Positions 44,131 to 52,602 of a DNA stretch of 64,000 nt are shown piece after piece; within the stretch, counting starts at the first letter, position 1; the number at the start of each line of letters is the position of its first letter. The notes beneath the pieces were generated by a model that was not told where the DNA came from, searched no databases, and saw only the letters and a list, made by a program, of their open reading frames with translations. Origin of the DNA: Pararhizobium_B sp963838155 (GTDB lineage: Bacteria > Pseudomonadota > Alphaproteobacteria > Rhizobiales > Rhizobiaceae); NCBI GenBank assembly GCA_963838155.1, contig CAWIQE010000004.1, positions 496,001-560,000 on the forward strand, in the 5' to 3' direction. The position numbers and the translations under genes were made by a program.

Positions 44131-44546
44131 AGATCGCGGCCGCGTTCACTTCCCAGGCCGTTCCACGACCTATTCCTGCACCACGCCTCTCCGGCTTCCT
44201 CCACGGCTCGGACGAACTCCGGAGCCAGGTCTAGACCGGCGAGCACCGCCGCCACAGCCTCTCCTGAGGTTTGCGAAGAGGGAATGCGCCCGAGCAGTGC
44301 GTACAGCGCGGCCGGATCCGCCATTCGGATCAAGGCGAGCTCCGCGCTGGCCCTACCTTTTCCGCGCCGGACCGAGACCGCCCCGCAACGCTCGGCCTCG
44401 GCCAGGCGGCGGGTGAACTCGTCGTAGTCGGCAACGGATGCAAAGCCGTGACGGTCCGGCTTGGCGAAGGGAGCGATGGATCCGCGCTCGTGCCTAAGCA
44501 GCAGGTCGGCCAGGAGTTCGTTGGCGTCGGTGAAGGTCCGCGCCAT
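44131..44546 (-). pseudogene. JetD-like (Wadjet) protein, N-terminal fragment
   Basis: ATG 44546 starts one base after the stop of the PHP-SMC gene, so the two were co-translated. About 139 residues remain: TFTDANELLADLLLRHERGS, winged-helix-like ADYDEFTRRLAEAERCGAVS, and EFVRAVEEAGEAWCRNRSWN, then the frame enters IS relic DNA. The pattern (wHTH N-terminus, AW..GRSWxGL segment, position right after a JetC-like gene) resembles the DUF3322 part of JetD, the topoisomerase-VI-like nuclease of Wadjet. The catalytic Toprim half is gone. The family call is moderate. Confidence 0.45.
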
Positions 44547-44547
44547 G

Positions 44548-47500
44548 CTATTCCGCCGCCATCAGCTCGCGAACCCTGGCGTCGTCCATAAGGTCGGGGT
44601 TCACGGCGTCGATTTCCTCGCGAACGCGTTCCTTGATGCTGACGACCGTCGCCGTGGACTGGTCCTGGAACTTGTCTACTTCGACGACGGTGTCCATGTG
44701 GGCGACGATCGGGCCTTTCTTTTCGAAGGGCGCGGCGATGATGACCTGGATGCCGAGCTTCTCGAAGTACCGGAACATCTGGCGCTGATTCTTGCCGTCC
44801 ATCTTGGAGAATGCTTCATCGAACAGGGCAAGCGCCATCCCCTTCTCTGAATGGGGAGAAACCGAGCCGAAGACGGACGCGAGCGACGCCCCGATAGCAA
44901 CGTACAACGGCAGCTGCTTCTCGCCTCCCGACCCGCTTTGCCGTCGCGCTTCCCAGCGCGTCTTCCGGCCCGTGTGGATGTTTTCCATCATGATCTCGAA
45001 ATTGTAGAAGTTGCGGTAGTCCTCGAACAGGGAGAAATCCCGGTCCGGATCTTCAAGGATCTCGCGCAGTTCGGTGAGCGTCTCGTAGTGCGGGGAGTCC
45101 TCCGGAATTTCGTCCGCGAAGAGAAGCGCGAGGGAATCTTCCAACTCTTTGCTCAGCTCCACCGCCTTGAACAACGGTTCGAACTCCGCGCCTCTCGTAC
45201 GCGTGAAATAGTACCTCTCGTCCACGAAGGGATGGGGCCGGAGCGCGGCGTTGAGGTCGTCGATCTCCCGGCGCATTTTGGTGATGCGTTCGGTCACTGC
45301 ATGAAGGAACTCACCCCGGAAGAGGGACGAAACCTTTTCGGACGCCTCCTTGGCCTTCTCGCGGTGCTGGCGGAGTTCGTTGCTCTCGATGGCCTCGATT
45401 TGGATCTTGACCCACGGCATGACCTCGCCGAGCAGCGGGCTTTCCGCACCCACCTGGGAGCTGCGCCCGAAACGGTCGTCCGAGAAGAAGCGGTTGAGTT
45501 TCCCGACGGCCGACCTGTCGTGACGTTCCCGGTCCTGGTCGGCCTGTTTGGCCGCGCTGGCCGCGGCGGCAGCCAGCGCGCGGTGAGCGGCGGATGCGGC
45601 AGCCGCGGCCGCGGCGCTCCCGGGAGCGCTGGCCTGCTTCCCTCCCGCTTCGGCGAGCCGCTGCCTGTAGAGGTCCGCCCCGGAAAAATAGGCGAAGCGC
45701 TTTTTCATGCCGCGGTAGAGGTTCCTGGTGTATGCCAGGTTCAGCCACGAACCTACAACGTCCGACCCCTTTCGGAGAGCGTCTTCTGCGTCCTGGATGT
45801 CGCGGTTGTTCAACGACATCCGCTTGCCGATGGAGCGGATTTCCTCTTCCCTGCGCCTCGCGAACGCCTTCTGGGCGTCGAAGCGTTCCTTGAGGCCGCC
45901 GTCTCCTTCGGCCTGGATCGCCTGGACGTGTTCTTCGGCTTCCCGCTTGTCTTTTTTGGCCGACGCAACCTCGGACACCAGTTCTGCGACCGTCGCCCGC
46001 TCTCCGCCGGCAACGATGCTCATGTCGGCATTCGACCTGGACACGACCCTGTACTGGGACTCAAGGACGCCCATGTCGTCTGTCTCCCGCTTCAGCTCGG
46101 TTGCAATCTGCTCCGCGAGACGCGCCTGTGCGACCTTGCCGATTTTGTGACCAGCAGGATCGACATTGAGATGATAGCGGGTCAGCGAATTGTCGTAGAG
46201 ACCGTCGGTCATTAGGGCCCGTCCCGGCCTGTCGAAAGCGTCCATCGTTTCCGCCAGGCGCACGCCGCCGAAACGCCTGACGATGAACGCCATGGCATCC
46301 TGGTCGTCGGAGCGAATGACCGAGGGAAACTTGTCGCTGTCGAAGTGCTCGACATCCCGGGAGAGCTTGTTGATGCTGACGAGCGAAGCGCCGCGGAACT
46401 CCCGGCGGCCGTCCTTGAATATCTCGGACGCCCGCCGGATGTCGGCGCGGTCAACGAAGATCGCCTCCCTGTCCCTGCCGATCAAAGCTTCCGCCGCGGC
46501 GGTCCATTTCTCGTCGGTCACCTCGATCAGGTCGCACAGCGGCCGGGGGTCCATACCGGCAGACTGCAAGGTGCGCATCAAGTGGCGCGTGGGCTGGGCC
46601 AGATATGAGAAGCCGCCCTGCTCACCGTGTCCGGCAAGTGCCTTGAGATCGGCAATCCTCTCCCTTTTCTTGGCCACCTTGTCTGCCAGTTCGGCTCCTA
46701 GCTGCTCAAGGCGGCCGGTGATGCTGCCGCTCCGGCCGGAGAGTGAGGCCTCGGCCGCGGCAACGGCATCGCTCGCGCCCGACGCCTTCAGTTCAGCCAT
46801 TGCAGAACAGTACGCAGCAAGGGCGTCGCCATCCTCCCTCGGCAGGTGCCGGCAAAGGACTTCCAGCCGGCCTGCGGCGGCAATGCGCCTGTCGAGATCC
46901 TGCTGGGACCGGAAACGCATCTTTTCGCTGCTGTCCCGAATCTTCTGCCAGCGGTCGACACCCGAATTCGCGGCATGTTCGGCCAGCTGCTTCTGAAGCT
47001 TGTCGGCTTCGCGGTCTGCCTCCTTCTTCGCTTCTGTCGCTGCGTCGAGGTCTTCCTGGTCCGCAGTGCTGCGGCTCCTCGCTTCGGCAATCTTGCAGAC
47101 CTGCTCGACGTTCGCAGCCTTCGCAGCGAGCCAATTGGCGCGGTGCATCACGAACTCTTCGGTCTCTTTCCTGTCGACCGCAGAGGCGAGGCCGTCGAGA
47201 TCCTCCTTGATGTCCTTGAGCGCGGCGAAGGCAAGCTCCAAAGGCCCAAGAAAAGAGCTGTTCTGTACGCTGATCGACGTGATGACGACCGAAGGAACGC
47301 TTGGCTCGGTGTCGGAAATCCGCGATTCCTGGGCAAGGCATGCCTGTCTCAGCGCTTCCGCCGTCGGGCTGGCCCATTTGACCCAAGACGAGTGCTTGCC
47401 AAGGTCGGCGTGATCTTCCCGGCGGTTATCGGACGTCTGGATGCAGGCGATGCGCTTGTGGCCCCACGCCTTGTCTTTCCCGGCGAGAATATTGAGCGTC

Positions 47501-48144
47501 CCTGCTTTCAGCCCGTCCTTTGATCCGTCGAGATAGCCTCCGACGCAGGGCATGTCCTTGTATTTGGGGGCCATCCCGCTGCGGAGCAGAGAGAATTTGC
47601 CCTCGCTGCTGACGTTGGGAAGAATGATATAGCGGTCCTTGAGCCAGCTGTGTTCGTCCAGCTTGGACTTCAGGGTCTTCAAGGAATCGATGTGATCGAG
47701 GCGCTCCGTCTGGACTGTCTTTTCGTCACCCGCCGGAGCAGGCGTGATGGTCAATGCCGTCAGGACGGCATCAAATCGGTTGTCCTCGAAATCCGCATCC
47801 AGCAGCAGGATCGCCTGGCAAGGCACAGCGAGAGTCAGCTCAATTCCCGGGAAGACAACAATACGTTCGCGGTCCTGCAGGGGCTCACCTTCTGCATCCG
47901 TTTCCTGCGCGGCCGCTTTCCGGACATATGGTACGAAGGCCATGTCGTGGTGGTCGGTGATGGCAATGGCGTCCAGACCCTTCTCCCGGCACGCCGCGAT
48001 GAGAGCGGCGGCATATTCGGCACGGTCCTCGTCATCAATACGCGCCTGACCTGTCCATTGGCGGTCCCTTGGGCTGTGGACCTGAAAATCGCAGCAAAAA
48101 AAATGCGCGCCCTTATCCAAACTGTTTGCAAATTCCTCGCCCAT
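44548..48144 (-). CDS. PHP domain fused to JetC/MukB-like SMC ATPase
   Basis: The 1198-residue protein starts with a PHP phosphoesterase domain at about residues 14-100 (FFCCDFQVHSPRDRQW, LDAIAITDHHDMAFVP, FPGIELTL), like TrlF proteins. Near residue 300 it reads ITSISVQNSSFLGPLELAF, the first strands of an SMC head, but then jumps to coiled coil with no Walker A loop. Long coiled coils flank a hinge-like region (about 560-760) and an Ala-rich linker (about 837-868). The C-terminal head has signature GSGGEKQLPLYVAIGASLAS (about 1068) and Walker B ALALFDEAFSKMDGKNQRQM, as in JetC/MukB types. ATG 48144 follows GGGGGGGCGTAAGC. With the JetD-like gene it may form a Wadjet-like defence against plasmids or phage (inferred). 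Confidence 0.75.
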   Translation of the reverse strand: MGEEFANSLDKGAHFFCCDFQVHSPRDRQWTGQARIDDEDRAEYAAALIAACREKGLDAIAITDHHDMAFVPYVRKAAAQETDAEGEPLQDRERIVVFPGIELTLAVPCQAILLLDADFEDNRFDAVLTALTITPAPAGDEKTVQTERLDHIDSLKTLKSKLDEHSWLKDRYIILPNVSSEGKFSLLRSGMAPKYKDMPCVGGYLDGSKDGLKAGTLNILAGKDKAWGHKRIACIQTSDNRREDHADLGKHSSWVKWASPTAEALRQACLAQESRISDTEPSVPSVVITSISVQNSSFLGPLELAFAALKDIKEDLDGLASAVDRKETEEFVMHRANWLAAKAANVEQVCKIAEARSRSTADQEDLDAATEAKKEADREADKLQKQLAEHAANSGVDRWQKIRDSSEKMRFRSQQDLDRRIAAAGRLEVLCRHLPREDGDALAAYCSAMAELKASGASDAVAAAEASLSGRSGSITGRLEQLGAELADKVAKKRERIADLKALAGHGEQGGFSYLAQPTRHLMRTLQSAGMDPRPLCDLIEVTDEKWTAAAEALIGRDREAIFVDRADIRRASEIFKDGRREFRGASLVSINKLSRDVEHFDSDKFPSVIRSDDQDAMAFIVRRFGGVRLAETMDAFDRPGRALMTDGLYDNSLTRYHLNVDPAGHKIGKVAQARLAEQIATELKRETDDMGVLESQYRVVSRSNADMSIVAGGERATVAELVSEVASAKKDKREAEEHVQAIQAEGDGGLKERFDAQKAFARRREEEIRSIGKRMSLNNRDIQDAEDALRKGSDVVGSWLNLAYTRNLYRGMKKRFAYFSGADLYRQRLAEAGGKQASAPGSAAAAAAASAAHRALAAAAASAAKQADQDRERHDRSAVGKLNRFFSDDRFGRSSQVGAESPLLGEVMPWVKIQIEAIESNELRQHREKAKEASEKVSSLFRGEFLHAVTERITKMRREIDDLNAALRPHPFVDERYYFTRTRGAEFEPLFKAVELSKELEDSLALLFADEIPEDSPHYETLTELREILEDPDRDFSLFEDYRNFYNFEIMMENIHTGRKTRWEARRQSGSGGEKQLPLYVAIGASLASVFGSVSPHSEKGMALALFDEAFSKMDGKNQRQMFRYFEKLGIQVIIAAPFEKKGPIVAHMDTVVEVDKFQDQSTATVVSIKERVREEIDAVNPDLMDDARVRELMAAE

Positions 48145-48453
48145 GCTTACGCCCCCCCAATCTCGAGTGAACTTTCGATGCTCTTCGTCTCTAACCCACC
48201 GCACTGACGCAATGGAGCAGCCGGCCCGATCATGAGGCAGGATCAAGATAACCGACGCTACGCGGGCGTGGCATCTGTCCCTGACCAGCCTTTGCCGGCC
48301 GGATTGCCCTTTTCATTGCGCAGGTGTCAATTGTTTAGGAGAGTGACGCCAGTGTCAGTCCACCGTGCCGGGTTTCCTGATCAGCGACCCGCTGGTGCCC
48401 GTTGCCCGCACAGGCCTCAGATTGCCGGCAAGCAGCGCCCCCCAGCGCCGCAG
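48145..48453. other. gap between integrase and PHP-SMC genes
   Basis: This 309-bp stretch has no plausible gene. It would hold the promoter of the PHP-SMC gene and the end of the integrase transcript. A segment TGTCAATTGTTTAGGAGAGT looks like an insertion-sequence end but has no partner that I could find. Confidence 0.4.
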
Positions 48454-50070
48454 CTAAATTTTGGTCGCCCCGAGCGCATGAGGCTGCTTCAATGGCTGCG
48501 CCAGTTTTCCCAGCTGAATCGCAATTTCTTTTCTTCGAGAATCGCTATTTTTTTGCGGGACATGGAAATACAAGCACTTATCTGAATCGCTCAGAATTTG
48601 GCTCGACAGCTGTTCGTACTCGCCGATCACTGCGGAGGTCCAGATTTCCATCGCACGGCGCTTCAAGGCGAGGTTCTGGGCCGCGCCGTAGGCAATGCGC
48701 GTGATGCGGGCCTGGCGCTGCGCAATGTTCTCGCTTCCGTCGTCGAGGTTGCGCTCGTCCTTGACTTCGTGTGCGAGTACGACGCTCGATCCGCCAGGGA
48801 TGCCTGCGTCGTCCATGGCTTTCGTCAGTGAACGCCGGACGTCATGCATCGACCACCAGTCGATGCCGCATTCAGCAAGCAGGTCGCGGGATTCTCCGGA
48901 CTTCTTCGAGACACCGTCGCGGCCGGCCAGCTTGTAAAGGATGCTGTAAGCTCCCGACTGTGTGACATGCACGCCCGGCTTCCTTGACGACGGGAACGCG
49001 AACCCGGAGCCGTCGAATTTCTTGTTCGACTGCCTGATCCGGTCGACCAGATCCCAAGCCGCAGCGGGAACGGGAAGGACATGGACCTTGCCGCCCTTCA
49101 TCAACGTCTCGTCCCAGGCCGCCAACATCCAGCCTGGGTTTTCCGGATCGGGAACAACGTGTTCCGGAAGCAATGACATCGCCGCTTCGGCGCGCTGACA
49201 GCACAGCACGATCCACCACAACCCCGCCAGCGTTCCTGGGTAGACGCCGTATGCCGACCCCTTCTGTCGGCCCGGCAAGGGTTTTTCGAGATAGTGCTCG
49301 GCAAGTACTAGGGACTTGGCCAGGGCTTCGAGCGTCGGACGGCGGGTCCTTGCCTGCAATGTGAACGGAACAGAAAGCATCCGCCACCATGGTTCCGGCA
49401 CCGTCTCCAGTCCGGACAGGCCGGAGTGGTGGGCGTTGCAGTGTTCCAACACCGCGCGAGTGTACGCGACGACCTTCTTCGCGCTTGACGGCCCGGCGGA
49501 TTTCAGCACGGCGTTTCGCACGGCTTCGATTTCGCCGCGCTTTAGCATGCTCGCCGCGGTGCCGGCCGCCGCGGCGAACTCCGGGCGGTTGAAGGTCAGC
49601 CGGACGTCCTTGACCGTCTTCGGCTTGATCGGCTTCTCGGCGTTCTCCGCAGTCTTGTCTTCGATGTATTGCTCCACGCACTGCATCAGGCTCCACGTCG
49701 TCGGCTTTGGCTTCATCGCCTCGATCGCCTGCCTCACGTCTTTCGTGGCATGGAACGCCGCGAGGAATGAGTCGATCTTGGTCGGGTCGTCCTTGAGGAT
49801 TGCCTTCACGTGCGCGTGCACCTCCCGCGCTTTGGTGGGTGCAGTCATCTTCCAGGGGTCGTCCCTCGGGAACGCGACGCCGATGAGCTTGGCCACGGAA
49901 TTGGTCTTGCAGATCCAGACCACTTTCTTTCCGCGCAGCCGCAACGTGAGCCCCTTGTTCGACTGGTCGAGCCACTCGTGCACCTTGCCGTCCGGCGGCC
50001 CGCCCGCCTCTGCGAGCTTGGTCGCGGCTTCGACGTCCTTGGCATTGATGATGGTTCTCGTTGACGGCAT
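48454..50070 (-). CDS. int: tyrosine integrase of the tRNA-Lys island
   Basis: The 538-residue integrase has an N-terminal arm/core-binding region (LTLRLRGKKVVWICKTNSVA), a SAM-like domain, and a catalytic domain with Arg in VLCCQRAEAAMSL, HDVRRSLTKAMDDAG (HxxR), VVLAHEVKDERN and a candidate Tyr in ITRIAYGAAQN. It is the enzyme expected to have recombined the 50-bp tRNA-Lys site. ATG 50070 with GGAGG 10 bp upstream is used. It is transcribed away from attR, 211 bp from it. No excisionase gene was seen. Confidence 0.9.
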   Translation of the reverse strand: MPSTRTIINAKDVEAATKLAEAGGPPDGKVHEWLDQSNKGLTLRLRGKKVVWICKTNSVAKLIGVAFPRDDPWKMTAPTKAREVHAHVKAILKDDPTKIDSFLAAFHATKDVRQAIEAMKPKPTTWSLMQCVEQYIEDKTAENAEKPIKPKTVKDVRLTFNRPEFAAAAGTAASMLKRGEIEAVRNAVLKSAGPSSAKKVVAYTRAVLEHCNAHHSGLSGLETVPEPWWRMLSVPFTLQARTRRPTLEALAKSLVLAEHYLEKPLPGRQKGSAYGVYPGTLAGLWWIVLCCQRAEAAMSLLPEHVVPDPENPGWMLAAWDETLMKGGKVHVLPVPAAAWDLVDRIRQSNKKFDGSGFAFPSSRKPGVHVTQSGAYSILYKLAGRDGVSKKSGESRDLLAECGIDWWSMHDVRRSLTKAMDDAGIPGGSSVVLAHEVKDERNLDDGSENIAQRQARITRIAYGAAQNLALKRRAMEIWTSAVIGEYEQLSSQILSDSDKCLYFHVPQKNSDSRRKEIAIQLGKLAQPLKQPHALGATKI

Positions 50071-50259
50071 CAGGCGGCACCTCCAAAATCCGTACCACTT
50101 CTGTACCACTCACAAGCCGTTGACAAGGCCAGATATAGCGAAGCCGCATCAGGCAACACAAGCGAGGTGGTCGGGACAATTGTTGACATAAGGTGCTGAT
50201 TTCCTTGCGTAAAATGTGGAATATCAAGGGCTTACGCATCAATGGTCGCCCGGACAGGA

Positions 50260-50280
50260 ATGTCTGTCAATGCCAGACAT
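50260..50280. promoter_or_regulatory. inverted repeat abutting attR
   Basis: ATGTCTG and CAGACAT (7-bp perfect arms, 7-nt spacer) end at the base before the 50-bp repeat. It could be an integrase or excisionase arm site; the integrase promoter lies in the same 211-bp region. Confidence 0.45.
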
Positions 50281-50330
50281 GCTGACTCTTAATCAGCGGG
50301 TCCACGGTTCGAGCCCGTGCTCACCCACCA
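50281..50330 (+). repeat. attR: second 50-bp tRNA-Lys 3' end copy
   Basis: It is identical to 4505-4554. It starts at the anticodon stem and lacks the tRNA 5' half, so it is not a tRNA gene. Before integration it was the original 3' end of tRNA-Lys. Confidence 0.93.
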
Positions 50331-50501
50331 CTTTTCCCCTTGTTGCTTTTGTGCCGACTGCCGAGATCGCCGAGAAGCAGGTCCGCTCGGTCGCAGCTTC
50401 TCGACTGGAGCGGCATCCCGCCTGGAAATGACGGCATCTATCGACATCGCGATCATGGTGTCCCGCGAAGCGAGGCGATTGGCGCCGCGCTCCACAGGCC
50501 T

Positions 50502-50533
50502 TTTTGCCCTGCAAATATGTAGCAAAATATATC
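50502..50533 (+). promoter_or_regulatory. promoter of the DeoR-led locus with TTTTGC/GCAAAA dyad
   Basis: TTGCCC (50504-50509) and TATATC (50528-50533) are 18 bp apart. TTTTGC (50502-50507) and GCAAAA (50522-50527) form an inverted repeat over it. A similar TTTTTTGCAAAG occurs before the PdxA-type gene at about 52534, so both may be DeoR sites. Confidence 0.5.
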
Positions 50534-50581
50534 GAAAAGTGGCAAAGCTTGTCATTATTCAGCGAAAGTCCGGAGGTTCGG

Positions 50582-51406
50582 ATGGCTGATCGCACTTACA
50601 ACCCTCGCGTCGACATCCTGCCGGCGCAACGCCGCGCGTTGATCCTGGAGCGCCTGCGCGTCGAGAACGCGGCGTCGATCCAGGACCTCGCTGCGGCGCT
50701 GGGTGCCTCGCCGTCCACCGTGCGGCGCGATCTCGACTACCTGACGGAGCGTGGCTACATCGAGAGAACCCACGGTGGGGCAATCATCCAAAGCGTGCCG
50801 ACCACGCGGTTCGAGCCCGAGGCGTCGATTGCCGCGGAGACGGCGCGGGCGCAGAAATCGGCGATCGCGGCCGTCGCCGCCCGGCGGGTTTCGGCGGGGC
50901 AAAGCGTCCTTTTCGACGCCAGTTCGACGGTGCGCGAGGCAGCGCGGGTTATCAGCGGGCTGGACCTGGCCCTGACGGCGGTCACGAACGACATCGCCTG
51001 CGCCATGATCCTGTCGAACGCAACCGCGATCCACACGATCGTCGCCGGCGGTGCGATCCGTCCGGGTTCGACGACCCTGGTCGGTTCGCCGGGCCAGGAA
51101 TTTCTGGGCAGCATCCACGCCGACATCGCCTTCGTCGGCGTCCATACGGTGGCGGATTCGGTCTTCACGGAGACGTCGCTCGAGGTGGCGGCCATGAAGA
51201 AGCGCATGATTGCGGCAGCGCGGAAGGTCATCGTCCTGGCGGATTCCAGCAAGTTCGGGGGGCAGAGCTTCTGTGAAATCTGTTCCATCGAAGAGGTCGA
51301 CGAAATCATCACCGACGACGAACTGCCCAAATCGACGAGGCGGGACTACGAGGCGACGGGCGTCGCCTTGACGATCGCCCGGTCGGACCCGGAGAGGGTC
51401 GATTGA
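50582..51406 (+). CDS. DeoR family transcriptional regulator
   Basis: The 274-residue protein has the DeoR helix-turn-helix (RRALILERLRVENAASIQDL, ASPSTVRRDLDYLTERGYIE, RTHGGA) and a sugar-phosphate-binding domain (LVGSPGQEFLGSIHADIAFV, ARKVIVLADSSKFG). It presumably represses the downstream catabolic genes until a phosphorylated intermediate appears. GGAGG precedes ATG 50582. Its end overlaps the next gene's start. Confidence 0.93.
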   Translation: MADRTYNPRVDILPAQRRALILERLRVENAASIQDLAAALGASPSTVRRDLDYLTERGYIERTHGGAIIQSVPTTRFEPEASIAAETARAQKSAIAAVAARRVSAGQSVLFDASSTVREAARVISGLDLALTAVTNDIACAMILSNATAIHTIVAGGAIRPGSTTLVGSPGQEFLGSIHADIAFVGVHTVADSVFTETSLEVAAMKKRMIAAARKVIVLADSSKFGGQSFCEICSIEEVDEIITDDELPKSTRRDYEATGVALTIARSDPERVD

Positions 51407-52500
51407 TCGAGGACATCCGTATCCTTGCGGACGATCTGTCCGGGGCCCTGGATGCCGCGGTCTGCTTCGCCGGCGGACCGAAGGCCTTGCCCGTCACGCG
51501 AGCGCTCTCCCGCAGCGACGCGTTCGCGTGCTCCACGGGGGCCCGGGATCTTTCCGCCGATGCGGCTTCGGAAGCCTTTGCCCGCAACCTGCCCTGGCTG
51601 CTTTCGGCCGGTCGGCCGTTCCACAAGATCGACAGTCGCCTGCGCGGTCGCGCGGCCAGGGAAATCGCCGCGATCCGGGATGCGGCGCCCGGCCGCCCCG
51701 TGATCGTGGCATCCGCGCTGCCGTCGCAGGGGCGTATCGTCAGGTCCGGCCGGGTTCTCTCGCGCGAAGAGGCGGGTTCCGGGTGGAGCGTCGAGCCGAC
51801 GGACCTGGGCAGGGACCTTCGATGCCTCGGCCACGATCCGACGATGCGCCCGAACGGCGCGGCCGACGTCCCGCCGGGCATCGGGATCTTCGACGCCGAA
51901 ACCGATTCCGACCTCGACCGGATAGCGGCCTGCGCGCTCGGCCGGCCCGATGCCATTCTTTGCGGGTCTTCCGGCCTTGCAGCCGCGCTTGCGCGACAGA
52001 TGAAGCTGCCGACGCCCCGACACTGGACGACGTTCGACCGCCCCATGCTCATGGTCGTCGGGACGGCGCATCCAAGGACACGTCTTCAGGTCGATCGTCT
52101 GAGGGCCCTCGATCCGTTGATCGTCCACCGGATTTCGACCGACGAACCGGCGTTCGGGGACGTGGCCTCGGCACTCGGGCAGGGGCGGGGCCAGCTGATC
52201 GAGCCCCTGCTGCCCTCCGCCGAACCGGACGGGATTCCGGTAAGGGTCGGGCGGTGGCTCCGGGAGGCGGCGATCGCGCTTCCGCGGCCGGGAAGCCTTT
52301 TTGCAACCGGGGGCGAGACCCTCGATCGACTGGCCGAAAGCCTCTCTGCCGAGGGGCTGGCGCTCGTCGGTCATTTTGCCGAGGGCATACCCGTCAGCCG
52401 CTTTCTCGGCGGCCGGTGGGACGGACTGACGGTCGTTTCGAAGTCGGGCGGCTTCGGGTCGGACGATCTTCTCGGTCGCCTTATGTTTGAACGGTTTTGA
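51403..52500 (+). CDS. four-carbon acid sugar kinase (DUF1537 family)
   Basis: The 365-residue kinase has the N-terminal ILADDLSGALDAAVCFA, the KIDSRLRGRAAREI segment (KxDSxLRG) and the C-terminal FATGGETLDRLAESL and VSKSGGFGSDDLLGRLM, the family nucleotide-binding motifs. It should phosphorylate a four-carbon (threonate/erythronate-type) sugar acid. Start is TTG 51403, overlapping the DeoR stop. With the PdxA-like gene it forms the known kinase-dehydrogenase pair of D-threonate/D-erythronate use. Confidence 0.87.
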   Translation: MIEDIRILADDLSGALDAAVCFAGGPKALPVTRALSRSDAFACSTGARDLSADAASEAFARNLPWLLSAGRPFHKIDSRLRGRAAREIAAIRDAAPGRPVIVASALPSQGRIVRSGRVLSREEAGSGWSVEPTDLGRDLRCLGHDPTMRPNGAADVPPGIGIFDAETDSDLDRIAACALGRPDAILCGSSGLAAALARQMKLPTPRHWTTFDRPMLMVVGTAHPRTRLQVDRLRALDPLIVHRISTDEPAFGDVASALGQGRGQLIEPLLPSAEPDGIPVRVGRWLREAAIALPRPGSLFATGGETLDRLAESLSAEGLALVGHFAEGIPVSRFLGGRWDGLTVVSKSGGFGSDDLLGRLMFERF

Positions 52501-52602
52501 AATTTATAGCGAGCTATTGACAGTTTTTGGAATTTTTTGCAAAGTTCGATAACCGAGATCGTTCGCTTGATCTCGCGGCTCGTAAATTCGTCAGGAGACA
52601 CC

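Noticed and set aside
44851..46215. Plus-strand open frame of 454 codons inside the PHP-SMC gene
   Set aside because: It is a shadow frame of the SMC gene without a family match or ribosome site.
41976..50070. A complete Wadjet JetABCD operon
   Set aside because: Only a JetC-like C-terminal head and a JetD-like N-terminus are seen; no JetA or JetB frame was found between or around them.
50281..50330. A second tRNA-Lys gene
   Set aside because: Only the 3' part from the anticodon stem is present; upstream DNA has no acceptor 5' strand or D arm.
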